From positions 248,001 through 312,000 of the forward strand of contig CANTFK010000978.1 in assembly GCA_947646735.1 (NCBI GenBank): a DNA stretch of 64,000 nucleotides. Direction: 5' to 3'. The position numbers were made by a program, and so were the translations under genes. Positions 45,899 to 56,900 of the stretch are shown one piece after another. Positions within the stretch are counted from its first letter, which is position 1. Every line of letters begins with the position of its first letter. The notes below the pieces were generated by a model. It was not told the origin of the DNA and ran no database searches. It saw nothing but the letters and a program-made list of their open reading frames with translations. The stretch is from Peronospora farinosa (taxonomy: Eukaryota > Oomycota > Peronosporomycetes > Peronosporales > Peronosporaceae).

Positions 45899-48800
45899 CT
45901 CCTTCTCAATTGCGCCTTATCTCTTCTCTCTCTTCATCCTTCAACGTTCTTTTCCTTCCTTAGCGTCCTTGAAAATCCTTCTAGCTTGAGCTCCTCACGC
46001 GCGCCTCTGCCATGTTGCGCACTATGACGCAGCCATCTCTCTCGTTCTCGATTTCCAGTCCTTCATCCGCGTCGCGCTCTTACTGAAGCCGCATCAGGTT
46101 GCGAAGCGTCTCCAGCTTGGTTGCTTCGAAGGCCTATGTCATCAGATCCGCAATCATCAGCTCGGATCGAACGTGCTGTGCCGTGCCGCGTCGAGCGAGA
46201 TCGAGCATATACTTGTGCCGCAAGTTGATGTGCTTGTCCTTAATTGAGGAGGATTTCGCCTTCGATATGGCTGATTGCTGCCGGATTGTCCAAGTGCATC
46301 AGCATAGGAACAACCGGCGCCATGCCCGCCTCTCCGAGCATCTCATGCAAGCTAATGAGCTCACGAGCGACCTCCATCGTCGAAAGGCTCACACCGCCCT
46401 GTTTCTTTGCGCTCCACAACATTAGTGCTCCCATTGAGCAGCACCACGCCTACCGTTAGCGACTTCCGGTCCGTTTATTCAGCTGCGAAGTCGGCGTCTC
46501 TGTAGGCTTCGAGCTGTAGCGCGTCACGACTCGTTCGTGTCGGCGCCATCTCGATCTTGAGCGTCGCAGTGACCTTGAGGTACCACGCGACACGCTTGGC
46601 GAGCTTCCATTCGAGCACCCGAGGAGCATGGGTCTGCCTAGTCGCTTTGTGGACTGCAAAAACAATTTCCGGCCGCGAACGCCGCGCGACCCACAGTAGG
46701 TTCCCAACGAGCGACTGGAACGCATTAATGGTCACACTACCACCTGTGCTCGACGTATCCCAGCAGCGCGACGTCTTCCTCTACCACATCGTAGCAGTCA
46801 TCCCCAATCGACTGCTACGAGGTGCGCGTACTGAATCGACCAGAAACTTGTTTACGTGACCAAGGTCCTTGATAGACATCGACACAAGGCTCACAAAGAA
46901 GTTCTAGACTGTTGCGACACTTGTTCCCGTCGACAGCCGGTCGTGACGTAGACGACGACAACGAACATCTCACCGCCGTCGCGCTTGTGAAACAGACACA
47001 AGTCTGACAAGCAGCACACGTACCCCGCATCGCTGAGTCGCGCATAGAGTAACTGGCTCCAGAGGCTCCCGACTTGCTTCATCCCGTACAGGCTCCTCTT
47101 GACTTTTAATACGACCTCGTTTAGATGCGTAGCACCAATCTTGCACAGAGTGCTCTTTGACACGGTCATACCGCGTGGCACCTGCAATTATATGCCGAGG
47201 TGTGCTTCCTTCTCGGCACGCACGTATGCGTTCGGGATGTCTCCGTGCTTGGCCGGCACGCCCCACGTTGCTGCGACTCCAGCACGGCCTTTTCCGTCGA
47301 GATGTCCATCACAGCGGCAAAGGTCAGATTGTAAAAATGGATGCCGAGCACTTGCTCATTGCCGCATGCGACAAGCCTCGCCTTGTATCGCTCGAGCTCT
47401 CCGTCGGCTCCCGTCTTGGTCTTAAAGACCCACTTGGAGTGGAGAGCGTTCACTCCCGGGCTGGGCTTCGTGACGCGCGACACGTCGTTGCTCTTGAGCG
47501 CGGCGATCTTCTCTTGCATCGCTGTCTGCCACTCCACGCGCTATGTGCTGCGTATGGACTCTCCATATTTGATTGTATCGCGCTCAAAAACTACGCTAAC
47601 CGCCTCATCGCTCGCATCCCACTCCTCCTTGCGTGTAGCTGATTGCTCGCACTTCGATGCGCTGCTCGTTCTGTGCACTTGTTGCGTACACAGCTTCTTG
47701 CTCTTCTTGCGAGCGCCTTCACCATCTTGCGCTGCTCCATTTCGTCGCGGATATCCACTACTGCCTCTACCGTTGGCTCTGTCCCTTCCGCTTCGTCGTC
47801 TCGATCGCCGACCTTCATCGCGTGAGTTCTGCGCATCGGACAGCCTATATATTTTCTTCACGTGTTGTGTGACATACACCTTGTTCTCTTGCTTGAAGAG
47901 GACCTTGTAGATCTTCGTCTCTTCGCAAATGGCCACGATGATGCCTGTCTGCGATCGCTGCTTCAGCAGCTCTTGCTCGGGTCGCGGTAGACGCTACACG
48001 ACGATCCGAAGACGACGATTCTCCGCAGATCCGGCGCCTTGCCCGTCAGCACCTCGATTGGCGACGCTATCTTCGTGTTCGCTCGCGTTGGACTTCGGTT
48101 TAAGATGTGGACGGCGTACTGCACCGCGTTTCCCCAGAACTGCAACGGCAGCGCGCACGCAAACATCATGCTTGACGTCCCGAAATGCCACATAATGGCG
48201 TTTGTCAACTGATAGCATATGGCTTACGGATTGAATGACCATTGCACTGCTGCGGCAACGGATTTTTTGACGACTGGCGCTAAATGTCAGCAAAAAAGGA
48301 AGACCAAAGTTTAGCAGCCTTATGCGTTGCATGTTTGACCTGACGCACACACACTACGCAAAAGGTCAGCTTGACGAAAACGGCAAATTTAACGGAGCGC
48401 CGAGATTACACTTGCAAGCATCTACACAAGAGAAGACTGACTATCACTCAGTATCTTCTAGTTACTATAATTCCACAATCAAATTTGCATCATGCCTTGC
48501 TGAGCGAACCTATTACGACTGGAACTTGCGTAATACCGACGAATCCACTGTTTTCAGCAGCTGCTCGCGAGGTTTAGCACTCCTCTCTCCCTTGCCGCTA
48601 GATGCCTGGTTGCGCGCTTTCGACACTTGGCGCACGACACCCGTGCGCTTGCAAAACAAGTCAAAGTTGGCGTACTCGCCACCGCCGTCCTTTCGCAGAA
48701 CGTGAACCTTGAAATCAAAGAGCTTCTCGAAATGGACGAGAAACGCTTCATACGGCTTCGCCACCGCGTCCTTCAAGCGTGCGAGGAACACACGGCAGTA

Positions 48801-50247
48801 GTTCGACTTATGGTATATCCTATTGGCCAAATATCGATTGCCGAGGCGATTCTGCGGCGTCATTGGGTCTTTGAGGTCCGAGCATATGACGCCGCCGATC
48901 TTGTCAATTGGCGAGTTGGCGCCGCTGTCTTTCCTCGACTACGCTTTGCGCGTCTGCTTGCCGTTGAAGCATGACACGCACGCCTTGCGCTTCTTGCTGG
49001 TCATTCGAATGCCCGACGCCGGCTGCGCTCCATACGCTCGACCGTATCGAACGCTAGATGGCGGAGTCGCTGATGGCAGTGCAGCAGCGAGGATTCGTGC
49101 ACGCCGTCCGCATCATCATACATCTTATGTGCGGAGAGCGCGGCCATGAGCGCAACATTAGCGCTGTGCTTCCCGCGTGTCGCTTTTGTCTCAACGTACA
49201 GCACGTTGCTCTCGAACACGACTGTACCGTCGCTGCTCCGTGCTATTGCGCGTTTGTTGCCTTCACAAACCCTTTTCTCTACAGCTTCCCGTACGATACT
49301 TTGTTCTTCGCCAGACGCGACGCAATATCGACCTCGATCAGCGTCACATTCATCTTCATACCGCGTGCGAGGACCTTAAGGCGCACAATACCGACACACG
49401 TCAGCCGCAGTGACTTACTATCTTCCATGGCAATCTCGTGGACGCAAGAAGTTAAGTAGATATAAATCGACTCGTCGTTCACAAGGTTTCTACTCGCGCC
49501 GCTGTCGAGGATCCAGTCACCTCAATCGATTACAATCGCATCGTTTGCGGCTAGCACGAAGCCGCCCGCGTAAGTCGAGGCTTGCGCTTTGTCGCTCGCG
49601 TCGCTCGCACGAGCCTCTTTGCCTTGCAAGTTCTTATTCTTCTTTCTTTTGGCTCCTTTCGTGCGAGCCACTTCAAATTTCTCCGTAAGCGCAAGCACCA
49701 TGTCGCCGCTCGTGTTTCTCGTCTTGTCGTCAAACACGACCCTTGCCTTGCAGTAGGTCACGACGCGCCACGTCCTGTCGCAGCAGAGACACGTTCGTGT
49801 GTCTTGGCGCTTCGTCTCGACATGCACCGCAACAACCTCGTATCCGACCGCGCCGCTGCCGAGTTCTATAGACTGCATTGAAATACGCGGACTCCTCAGA
49901 TTGGCGCAGCTAGTCAGAACGCATCGGGTCGTACTTCGCTCGCATGACATTCATCAGCTCTGACGAATCGTGATGCACGATGTTGTTGAGAAAAAGCGAG
50001 TCGGCGCCACGCGCGCGTCGCTAACGGCTACCATGTAAAGGAGTGCTCGGCCCAGATGCGTCGCGCTTTTTTTTCGCCATGAACAGATTCATGGCCTGGC
50101 TCGCCCTGATCTTCGTCTTGAATGTTGGATCCAGCAACTCCATGAAGTGTACGAGCCTCGTCTTGTGCACCCTCCAAGTGTCGACCTGTTTGTGATAGTA
50201 GCGCTTCGCAATACCGGCCAAGAAGTGTTCAAGGAGGTCGACCTTCG
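45670..50247 (-). mobile_element. Ty1/copia element (right copy), 5'-truncated, degenerate
   Basis: Minus-strand copy of 19791-24367, with its 3' LTR at 45670-45898. Shares with the left copy the damaged zinc knuckle, the integrase insertion and the 1-bp deletion in YVDD. It differs by keeping GDWILDSGASRN at the protease (about 49510). Gag begins abruptly at KVDLLEHF (50247); no 5' LTR or leader is present. Confidence 0.85.
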
Positions 50248-50510
50248 TAGCACAGAGTGATTGATACCTATGCACCAGAAATAGCCGATCAAAGTGGCAA
50301 GGCATTTTCAATACGCACGCAAATTCGCCTTGATTGCGAATACGTAAATGTTCTTAAGAGTCAATAAAACATTTTTTTTCTTAGCCTAGTGTTAACTACG
50401 TCCTTCGAATCCTTACATTGTTCCCAGAGAAAGAAGTTACAAAAGTTTAGGTACCGTTGCATAGCCTTTAAAAGATCGGGCTCTCAAAAGTTATTGTCGA
50501 GGGAGCAGGT
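50248..50510. other. Spacer between inverted repeat and effector gene
   Basis: No gene seen. Just downstream of the effector 3' end on minus, so it may hold its 3' UTR. Confidence 0.4.
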
Positions 50511-50619
50511 TCAAATTGACTCCGGTAAAGCCTCAAAACCTTTAGCCGGAGAGGGTAGCTCGCTCGAGTCTAAACCTTTCTGACGTGTCGCCGGTAGCTC
50601 GTTTATGTCGGAACTTATC

Positions 50620-51000
50620 TTCCGTTTCTCCGGCGGACGCTCTACCGAGTCGAAGCTTTCAGCTGGTAGCTCGTTTAAGTTGATACTTTCAGCTGGTAGC
50701 TCGTTCAAGTCCAAACTTTCAGTCGGTAGCTCGTTTAAGGTGATACCTTCAGCTGATAGCTCGTTCGAGCCCAAACCTTTTTGCCGTTTCGCCGGTATTT
50801 CGTTTATGTCGAAAGTTATCTTCCGTTTTGCCGGTGGACGCTTTACCGAGTCGAAGCTTTCAGCTGGTAGCTCGTTTAAGTTGATACCTTCAGCTGGTAA
50901 CTCGTTCAAGTTCAAACTTTCAGTCGGTAGCTCGTTTAAGGTGTTACTTTCAGCCGGTAGCGCATTCAAGTTGAGGCCTTTTTGTCGTTCCGCCGTTGGA
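50620..51000 (-). repeat. 30-bp tandem repeat encoding LNELPAES units
   Basis: Units of 30 bp (TTTCAGCTGGTAGCTCGTTT on plus) encode ELPAESINLN-like decapeptides. These sit in a longer unit of about 70-75 residues repeated twice, each with RPPxKRKI and KGL segments. Confidence 0.85.
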
Positions 51001-51409
51001 TGCTCTTCCGAGACGAAACTTTCAACCGGTAGCTTGCTCACTGGTGCTTCTGGTCGCGCTTTTGCTTCTGCTAGTGCTTCTGGTCGTGCTTCTGGTCGTG
51101 CTTCTGGCCGTGATTCTAATCGTGCTTCTGATGGTACTTCTGGTGGTGCTTCTGATAGTACTTCTGGTGAGGCTTCTAATGGGGCTTCCGCTTCTGCTAG
51201 TGCTTCTGGTGATGCCTCTGCTAGTGCTTCTGGTGGTGCTTCTGCTAGTGCTTCTAGTGGGGCTTCTGGTGAGGCATCTGGTGGAGCTTCTTTTAGTGCT
51301 GATGCTGGTGCTGCCGGTGCTAGTGCTACTTCTGGTGCTAATGCTGGCGCTGATGTTGATGCTGGCGCTGATGTTGATGCTGACGGTGCTGGTGCTACTG
51401 CTGGTGCTA

Positions 51410-51905
51410 ATGCTGGCGCTGATGTTGATGCTGCCGGTGCTGGTGCTACTGCTGGCGCTGATGTTGATGCTGCCGGTGCTGGTGCTACTGCTGGCGCTGA
51501 TGTTGATGCTGATGTTGATGCTATTGCTGATGCTGCTGGTGGTGCTGGTGTTGATATTGGTGGACGCTCTTCCAGGTCATAATTCTGCGGTTTCGAAGGT
51601 TTCGGCGATCGCTTTTTCAAAGCTTTTTGCAGTTTCAAAGGTTTCGGCAATCTTTTTTTCGCTGATGTTGATGCTGATGCTGCCGGTGCTGGTGCTACTG
51701 CTGGCGCTGATGTTGATGCTGCCGGTGCTGGTGCTACTGCTGGCGCTGATGTTGATGCTGATGTTGATGCTATTGCTGATGCTGCTGGTGGTGCTGGTGT
51801 TGATATTGGTGGACGCTCTTCCAGGTCATAATTCTGCGGTTTCGAAGGTTTCGGCGATCGCTTTTTCAAAGCTTTTTGCAGTTTCAAAGGTTTCGGCAAT
51901 CTTTT
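51410..51905 (-). repeat. 249-bp tandem duplication in the effector tail
   Basis: Two near-identical units with period 249 bp (AATTCTGCGG at 51581 and 51830 on plus) encode KPLKLQKALKKRSPKPSKPQ followed by Ala/Pro-rich sequence. They differ by one A/T in the homopolymer at the unit edge. Confidence 0.9.
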
Positions 51906-52269
51906 TTCGAATCCTTTTGCACTTTCGGAAGTTTTTGCAATCCTGTTTCCAAAAATTCTTGCAGTCTTTGTAGGATAGGTATCTTCCCCATGCTTGTGTC
52001 ATCTAGATCATCCTTGCTCTTCCTCCCCTTACTTACGTTGATTGCATCGATTGCTTTGATTCTGTCGTCTAAAACATCCACAAAAGCATCCTTGCTTTCG
52101 AAATACGATAACAGTACGTCAAGCATCACCTTATCTGCCTTTTCCGGGTTACGGTATCGATCCCGGACGACTTTAACCCACTTGAAAAAGACCGGGCTTT
52201 TCAAAGGGTTGTCTTTCGTCTTGTGGAGCTGCAAAAGGTCGAAAACCTCTCTGTCAGATATGTTGTCGA

Positions 52270-52730
52270 TGTAACGGGGCGAGCCCGTTACATAATATTG
52301 ACACTTATATGAAGTGTCAACAAAAATATTATTATAACTAATAATATTTTGACAATATTACCTTCTCTTATAATATTGTTCCTAGATCTCCTTGAAGTTG
52401 GAGATGCCCTCTCATTGGTTGATATGGGCCATCATATCAACCAACGCGCTGACCAATGACCGATGGACGCGCGCAATGAGTAGAGGGCAAGTTGTCAACA
52501 TACATAGTTGTAGTTTAATATAGTTAACATAGGTTATAACAGATTAGTTTTATTAAGATAGTTAACTATATTAAATACAGTTTTCTTTTCCTCTACTTCT
52601 AAGCGTTTGTTTAGAAGTAAAGCTTCCTCTGCCTCTTGTGTAGGAGAGGTAATTGAGGCACCTGCTTTCACTGTAATCAGTGAAAGTAGACTATACTGTA
52701 ATCAGTATAGTCGGAGGGTGCCCCATTACA
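52270..52730 (+). repeat. 5' LTR of element D
   Basis: TGTAACGGGG ... CCCCATTACA, 461 bp. Largely a chain of hairpins: GTAACGGG/CCCGTTAC, TGACACTT/AAGTGTCA, GTTGATATG/CATATCAAC, CTTTCACTG/CAGTGAAAG, ACTATACTG/CAGTATAGT. Confidence 0.96.
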
Positions 52731-52732
52731 CC

Positions 52733-52750
52733 TGGTAGCACTTCGTGGTC
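52733..52750 (+). other. Primer binding site of element D
   Basis: TGGTAGCACTTCGTGGTC, 2 nt after the LTR; the first nine bases equal those of the element B site. Confidence 0.75.
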
Positions 52751-53962
52751 CGTTCAGCGACCACCGCACCACCCGCTATGGAATCAGCGGGTGATGAACG
52801 TCATCACGCAACGCGTGATGATTTCCGCCATTTGAGTGACCTCAAATGGAATGCGGTTCAGCGTATGGCTGAAACCATTGGCAACCCTGCCGTTGGTGCC
52901 ATGTTGCTCTTTCTTAGCGGAGACGACCAACATGCAACCATCGCCAAGTTCATACAACATGAACTTGACGAAGTTGTAAAGAAACTCACCTTGCTAGAGA
53001 AGCAAGGTTCTCAACAGGTTGAACTGTTGAGAGAACAAGGCGCTCAACAAGCTGACTTGTTGATGCAGCAGGATGCTCAACAGTCTGAACTGTTGAGACA
53101 ACAGCAGGCTAGTGCTGTTGCTGCCGGGTCGACGTATGAACGTCGACCCGAGTCCTTGAAGATTGATGTCTCCAAGTACAAGGCAGTCGAAAGCGACTCC
53201 TTGTTGAGATGGTTCGTCGAGCTCGACGATGCCATTGAGGCTCGTCGCATCGATGACGATGCGATGAAGGTCAAGTTCGCCATGTCAAACTTGGATGGAC
53301 GTGCCAAAGCTTGGGCTCGAGGGCTCAAACTGCACGACCCATACGTTTTCCCAACGTATGACGTCTTCAAGGCGCGGCTCAAACACACGTTTGAACCGCC
53401 TCGCGCCGAATTCAGGGCTCGGGCTGAGCTCCTGAATTTGAAACAGGGTAAGCGTGATATACACGCTTACGCCCAACACGTACGATACCTCGTTAGCTGT
53501 ATCGTACTGAACCCAATCGATGAACACACGCAGGTTACTGTGTTCATCAAGGGTACGACAAATGGTCCTGTCAAGACCCACCTGTTCCGCTTGGAACTAG
53601 AATCGCTGGATCAAGCGATCTCTGCAGCGGAACAGGAGGACTTTAGCCTGCAACAGGCTCACGTCCACTCGGGGTCCTATCGTCCACCGAGACGACAGGA
53701 GGGCGGAGGTCCAGAACCAATGGACCTCTCCTATGTAGAGAGCGAGCGACCTCGCTCTCCAGGGTACAAGCGATTGCAAAAGTGCAATCGCTGTCAGAAG
53801 CTGGGCCACTACGCTTATGAGTGTAGGGCCCCACGCCCAGTGTCTCGTAACACTGGGAGTGACGATCGACCGTCTGCCAAGAAGGGCCAGAGACGTGGGT
53901 CCCACGTTGCTGCGAAATCGCAACAACGTGGTGGACCATCAAAAAACGGTCGGGGTCAGTAG
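52745..53962 (+). CDS. gag: Gag of element D, about 400 aa
   Basis: Intact capsid/nucleocapsid polyprotein. An N-terminal helical region holds a Gln-rich tandem repeat (QQVELLREQGAQQADLL and variants, residues about 95-125). A Ty3-type Gag core follows (LLRWFVELDDAIEARRI, FKARLKHTFEPPRAEFRARA). A CCHC zinc knuckle CNRCQKLGHYAYEC is near residue 350, and the C-terminus is basic. The annotated start is GTG at 52745, so the true ATG is probably the one giving MESAGDERHH at 52779. The stop TAG at 53960-53962 lies in a hairpin, after a slippery heptamer that would shift some ribosomes into pol. Confidence 0.88.
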   Translation: MVRSATTAPPAMESAGDERHHATRDDFRHLSDLKWNAVQRMAETIGNPAVGAMLLFLSGDDQHATIAKFIQHELDEVVKKLTLLEKQGSQQVELLREQGAQQADLLMQQDAQQSELLRQQQASAVAAGSTYERRPESLKIDVSKYKAVESDSLLRWFVELDDAIEARRIDDDAMKVKFAMSNLDGRAKAWARGLKLHDPYVFPTYDVFKARLKHTFEPPRAEFRARAELLNLKQGKRDIHAYAQHVRYLVSCIVLNPIDEHTQVTVFIKGTTNGPVKTHLFRLELESLDQAISAAEQEDFSLQQAHVHSGSYRPPRRQEGGGPEPMDLSYVESERPRSPGYKRLQKCNRCQKLGHYAYECRAPRPVSRNTGSDDRPSAKKGQRRGSHVAAKSQQRGGPSKNGRGQ

Positions 53963-53981
53963 GGGCGGAGCGCCCTACTGA
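53941..53981 (+). promoter_or_regulatory. -1 ribosomal frameshift signal of element D
   Basis: The heptamer A-AAA-AAC (53941-53947) lies in the correct gag phase (codons AAA 53942, AAC 53945). After an 8-nt spacer comes a 9-bp stem TCAGTAGGG/CCCTACTGA (53956-53964 with 53973-53981), and the gag TAG is inside the 5' stem. The -1 frame is open from here into protease. The parts and spacing match known retroviral -1 frameshift sites. Confidence 0.8.
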
Positions 53982-56900
53982 TCCAGCAACGTCAAGAGAG
54001 TTCGCGGGACTCTTGACGAAGGTTGCTCCCAACACACAGTCACTGTGTGTTGCCGCTCCCAGTGATGAGGTATCCCTCATCACATTGAAGATCGAAGTGA
54101 CAAAGAACATGTCACTTCGCGCCCTAGTTGATTGTGGGGCTTCGAACAACTTTGTTCGACGCCAATCGCTAGATGATCGTAGGCTCAAATATGTTACAAT
54201 AAAGAAACGTGTAGTGGGAATTCACTACACGCTTAAAGGCAAAAAGTACAATGATGATTTCATCGTACTTGATCTGGATGACAAATTTGATGTCATCCTA
54301 GGATTACCATGGCTCAGAAGGTACGAGCCATGGGTCAGCTGGCAGCATCAAACCGTGAAGATGCCTGCCGCTTGTTCATCAGATGGCCATCTGATGAATG
54401 TCTTGGAGCGTTCACAAGCGTGTGAATGTACTACGAGTGAGTGTGATGGCCTCACTTGTGGTTCGGTCGTTAGTACGACTGCACAAGAACTCAGCGTGAC
54501 AGACAGTCACGCTGTGGAACAAGCTGCCGGCGGCTGTGCACAAGCACAGGCAGCGCCGAAGGTCCACCACTCGAATAAGTCGAGTGGACCGGGACATGAA
54601 TGCTCGCCTAGAGGGCAGCATTCACCGAAGAGTAAACCGGTTGCCCAGAAGCGGCAACACGGTAATCCTAGATCAACTGGAGAGTTGATCGTAGAGGATC
54701 TCGCTGTGGTTGCGCCACCACAGCTAAAGGAAGTCGATGGAACAGGTTCCATCGAGCCTGCGGGAATAAGTCCCCAGGAAATAATCACTGAGGGAATAAG
54801 TCCCCAGTGCCCTGAGGGAATAAGTCCCCAGGAAGTAACCGAGACGTTAAACGTCTTGGTTAATGACGGATCAAACGTAGGCGCTTATATGTTTGATCTG
54901 ATCGCGCCTCCGAAGTTAACTTCGGAGATAACTCAGTTGCCTACGCTAGAACCTAAAAGGTTCTTGCGTGATCTGCGTAGTGGCAAAGTCAAGCAGATCT
55001 GTGTGCTCGTCGCAGAGGACGAGTACATGACTCACATTCGGTCAGCAACATTTTTTGCCGAGAACGAACGGGTTCTCAGCATCTCCCCAATGGACGAAAG
55101 TGTCCTTGTTGAGAAGACTCGAATTGAACGATATACATCGCAATCCTGGGAGTCGCTGAAGTCAAATCCTTTGTACAAGGATTTGGTCGAATTCAAGGAT
55201 GTATTCCCTGAATCCGTTCCGTGCGAGTTACCTAAGGATAAAGGTACTCGACACGAGATCGAATTTGTTCCTGGCACAAAATATTGTGTCATGAAGCAGT
55301 GTCCACTGCCTCGGGAACAGGTCGAGGCGATCGACAAGTTCTTTGCCGATCGCCTAGCAGCGGGCCATGTGAGGGAGTCAACTTCACCTCACATCTCTCC
55401 GACCTTCTGTGTGCGTAAGGCCACAGGAGGGTGGCGGATAGTGCACGCGTTCAACAAGTTGAACGCTGCAACGATACCGGCGCAAACGCCGATACCGAGA
55501 AAGGACGTAATCATAGATGGTATGTCTAAGAGTACCATCTTTTCGTCCATGGATCTGATGGATGGTTTCTATCAGATCCTAATACGTGAACGGGACATCC
55601 CGTACACAGCAGTGAGCACTCCCAGTGGTATGCTCTGGAAATGGTTGATGATGCCGCAAGGGCTCAGTAATGCACCAGACACATTCAATAGATGTGTCTC
55701 ACATCTATTGAGACCGGTGCGCGAATTCGCACCGAGTTACTTCGATGATGTGTTCGTCCATAGTCGGGCTATGGACGGGAAAACAGACGTGAAAGTCCAT
55801 AGACTCCACGTCCGTAAGGTTCTTACACTTATGCGAGAGCATAAGTTGTACGCCAACCTCAAGAAGTGTATATTCGCAGCTAGCGAAATACCACTTCTAT
55901 AGTGCATCGTCGGAAAGAACGGCGTACGCCATGATCCAAAAAAGATCAAGGCGATCACCGACTGGCCAGTGCCAGTCGATGTCAAGGGACTAAGGAAGTT
56001 CCTTGGGCTAGCGGCGTACTTGCACAAGTACTCGCGCAATTACGCCGAAATGACAGTACATCTTTTTTGTTTACTCAAGAAAAATGTAAAGTGGAATTGG
56101 AACGCTGATTGTCAGCGTTCCTTTGAACGTATCAAGCAAAGCTTGATGCAATCGCCAGTGTTGGCGATTGCCGATCAAGACAGACCATTTCATGTGGTCT
56201 GTGACGCCAGTGATTTTGCAATCGGCTGCGCACTGATGCAATATGATACAGACGGCGCCGAGCGTGTCGTCTGTTATCAATCGCGGCAGCTGCAACCGGC
56301 TGAGCGCAATTACCCGGTGCATGACAAGGAACTCCTTGCCATGAAGTATGCACTGGCTAAGTTTCGCGTCTATCTCTTAGGAGATAGACCGTTCATTGTA
56401 TATACAGACCATGCGTCACTACGCACGGCTGTAAATAGTCCACACCTCTCGCAACGAATGGCGAGATGGTTGTCATTCTTCGCGGAGTACAACTTCTCCG
56501 TGGAGTATAAGCCGGGACGACTTAACGTCGTCGCCGATGCTCTCTCACGTCGGCCTGACCTAGAGCCGACTGTGCAATCCGACAGTGATGTGAACACCAC
56601 TGTCGCCACGCTGAGTACCAGCGTCTTGTCGTCGAGTTTACTCGACGACATTAGAATGGCATGCGCACAAGATAATGATCTTGTACGCCTGATGAAGTAC
56701 CTCAAGGACCCATCCACGCAAGCTAAGAAGAGCTTGCCTGCCATGTATCGATCTTCTCTAGATCGATATACCCAGCGGGACGGCTTACTGTACTACACAG
56801 CCGTCAACAACGACACGCCTCGTGTCGTTGTACCGCCACAACATGATCTCAGGTTACGGATCATGTTTGAATGTGACGATGCACCAATAAGTGGGCATCG

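Larger units (their letters stand above)
39358..50247 (-). repeat. Right arm of giant inverted repeat
   Basis: Reverse complement of 19791-30715. Small differences are visible: an 11-bp deletion near 41400, 10 bp retained before the copia protease near 49510, a 10-bp deletion near 49264, single substitutions, and a cluster of about eight substitutions in 80 bp near 40480-40560. Confidence 0.95.
50511..52269 (-). pseudogene. Secreted LWY-type effector gene, 3' part (after element D), with repeat tail
   Basis: Minus-strand coding begins directly at the element D junction (52264), in frame with 60404 if the element and one GTCG are disregarded. It opens with the rest of an LWY-type module (VFDLLQL, NPLKSPVFFKWVKVV). 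At about 51906 a run of six A, versus seven in the tandem copy at about 51656, shifts frame. The other frame continues as a 462-aa ORF with an Ala/Pro/Ser-rich repeat, then PEALAEA-type repeats, then LNELPAES repeats (10-residue period) to a stop at 50511. The tail resembles no known domain. The homopolymer shift could be a real mutation or a sequencing error. Confidence 0.7.

Noticed and set aside
50996..51973. 325-aa plus-strand ORF rich in Leu/Val
   Set aside because: It is the antisense shadow of the Ala/Pro/Ser repeat tail of the effector; low-complexity codons give open frames on both strands.
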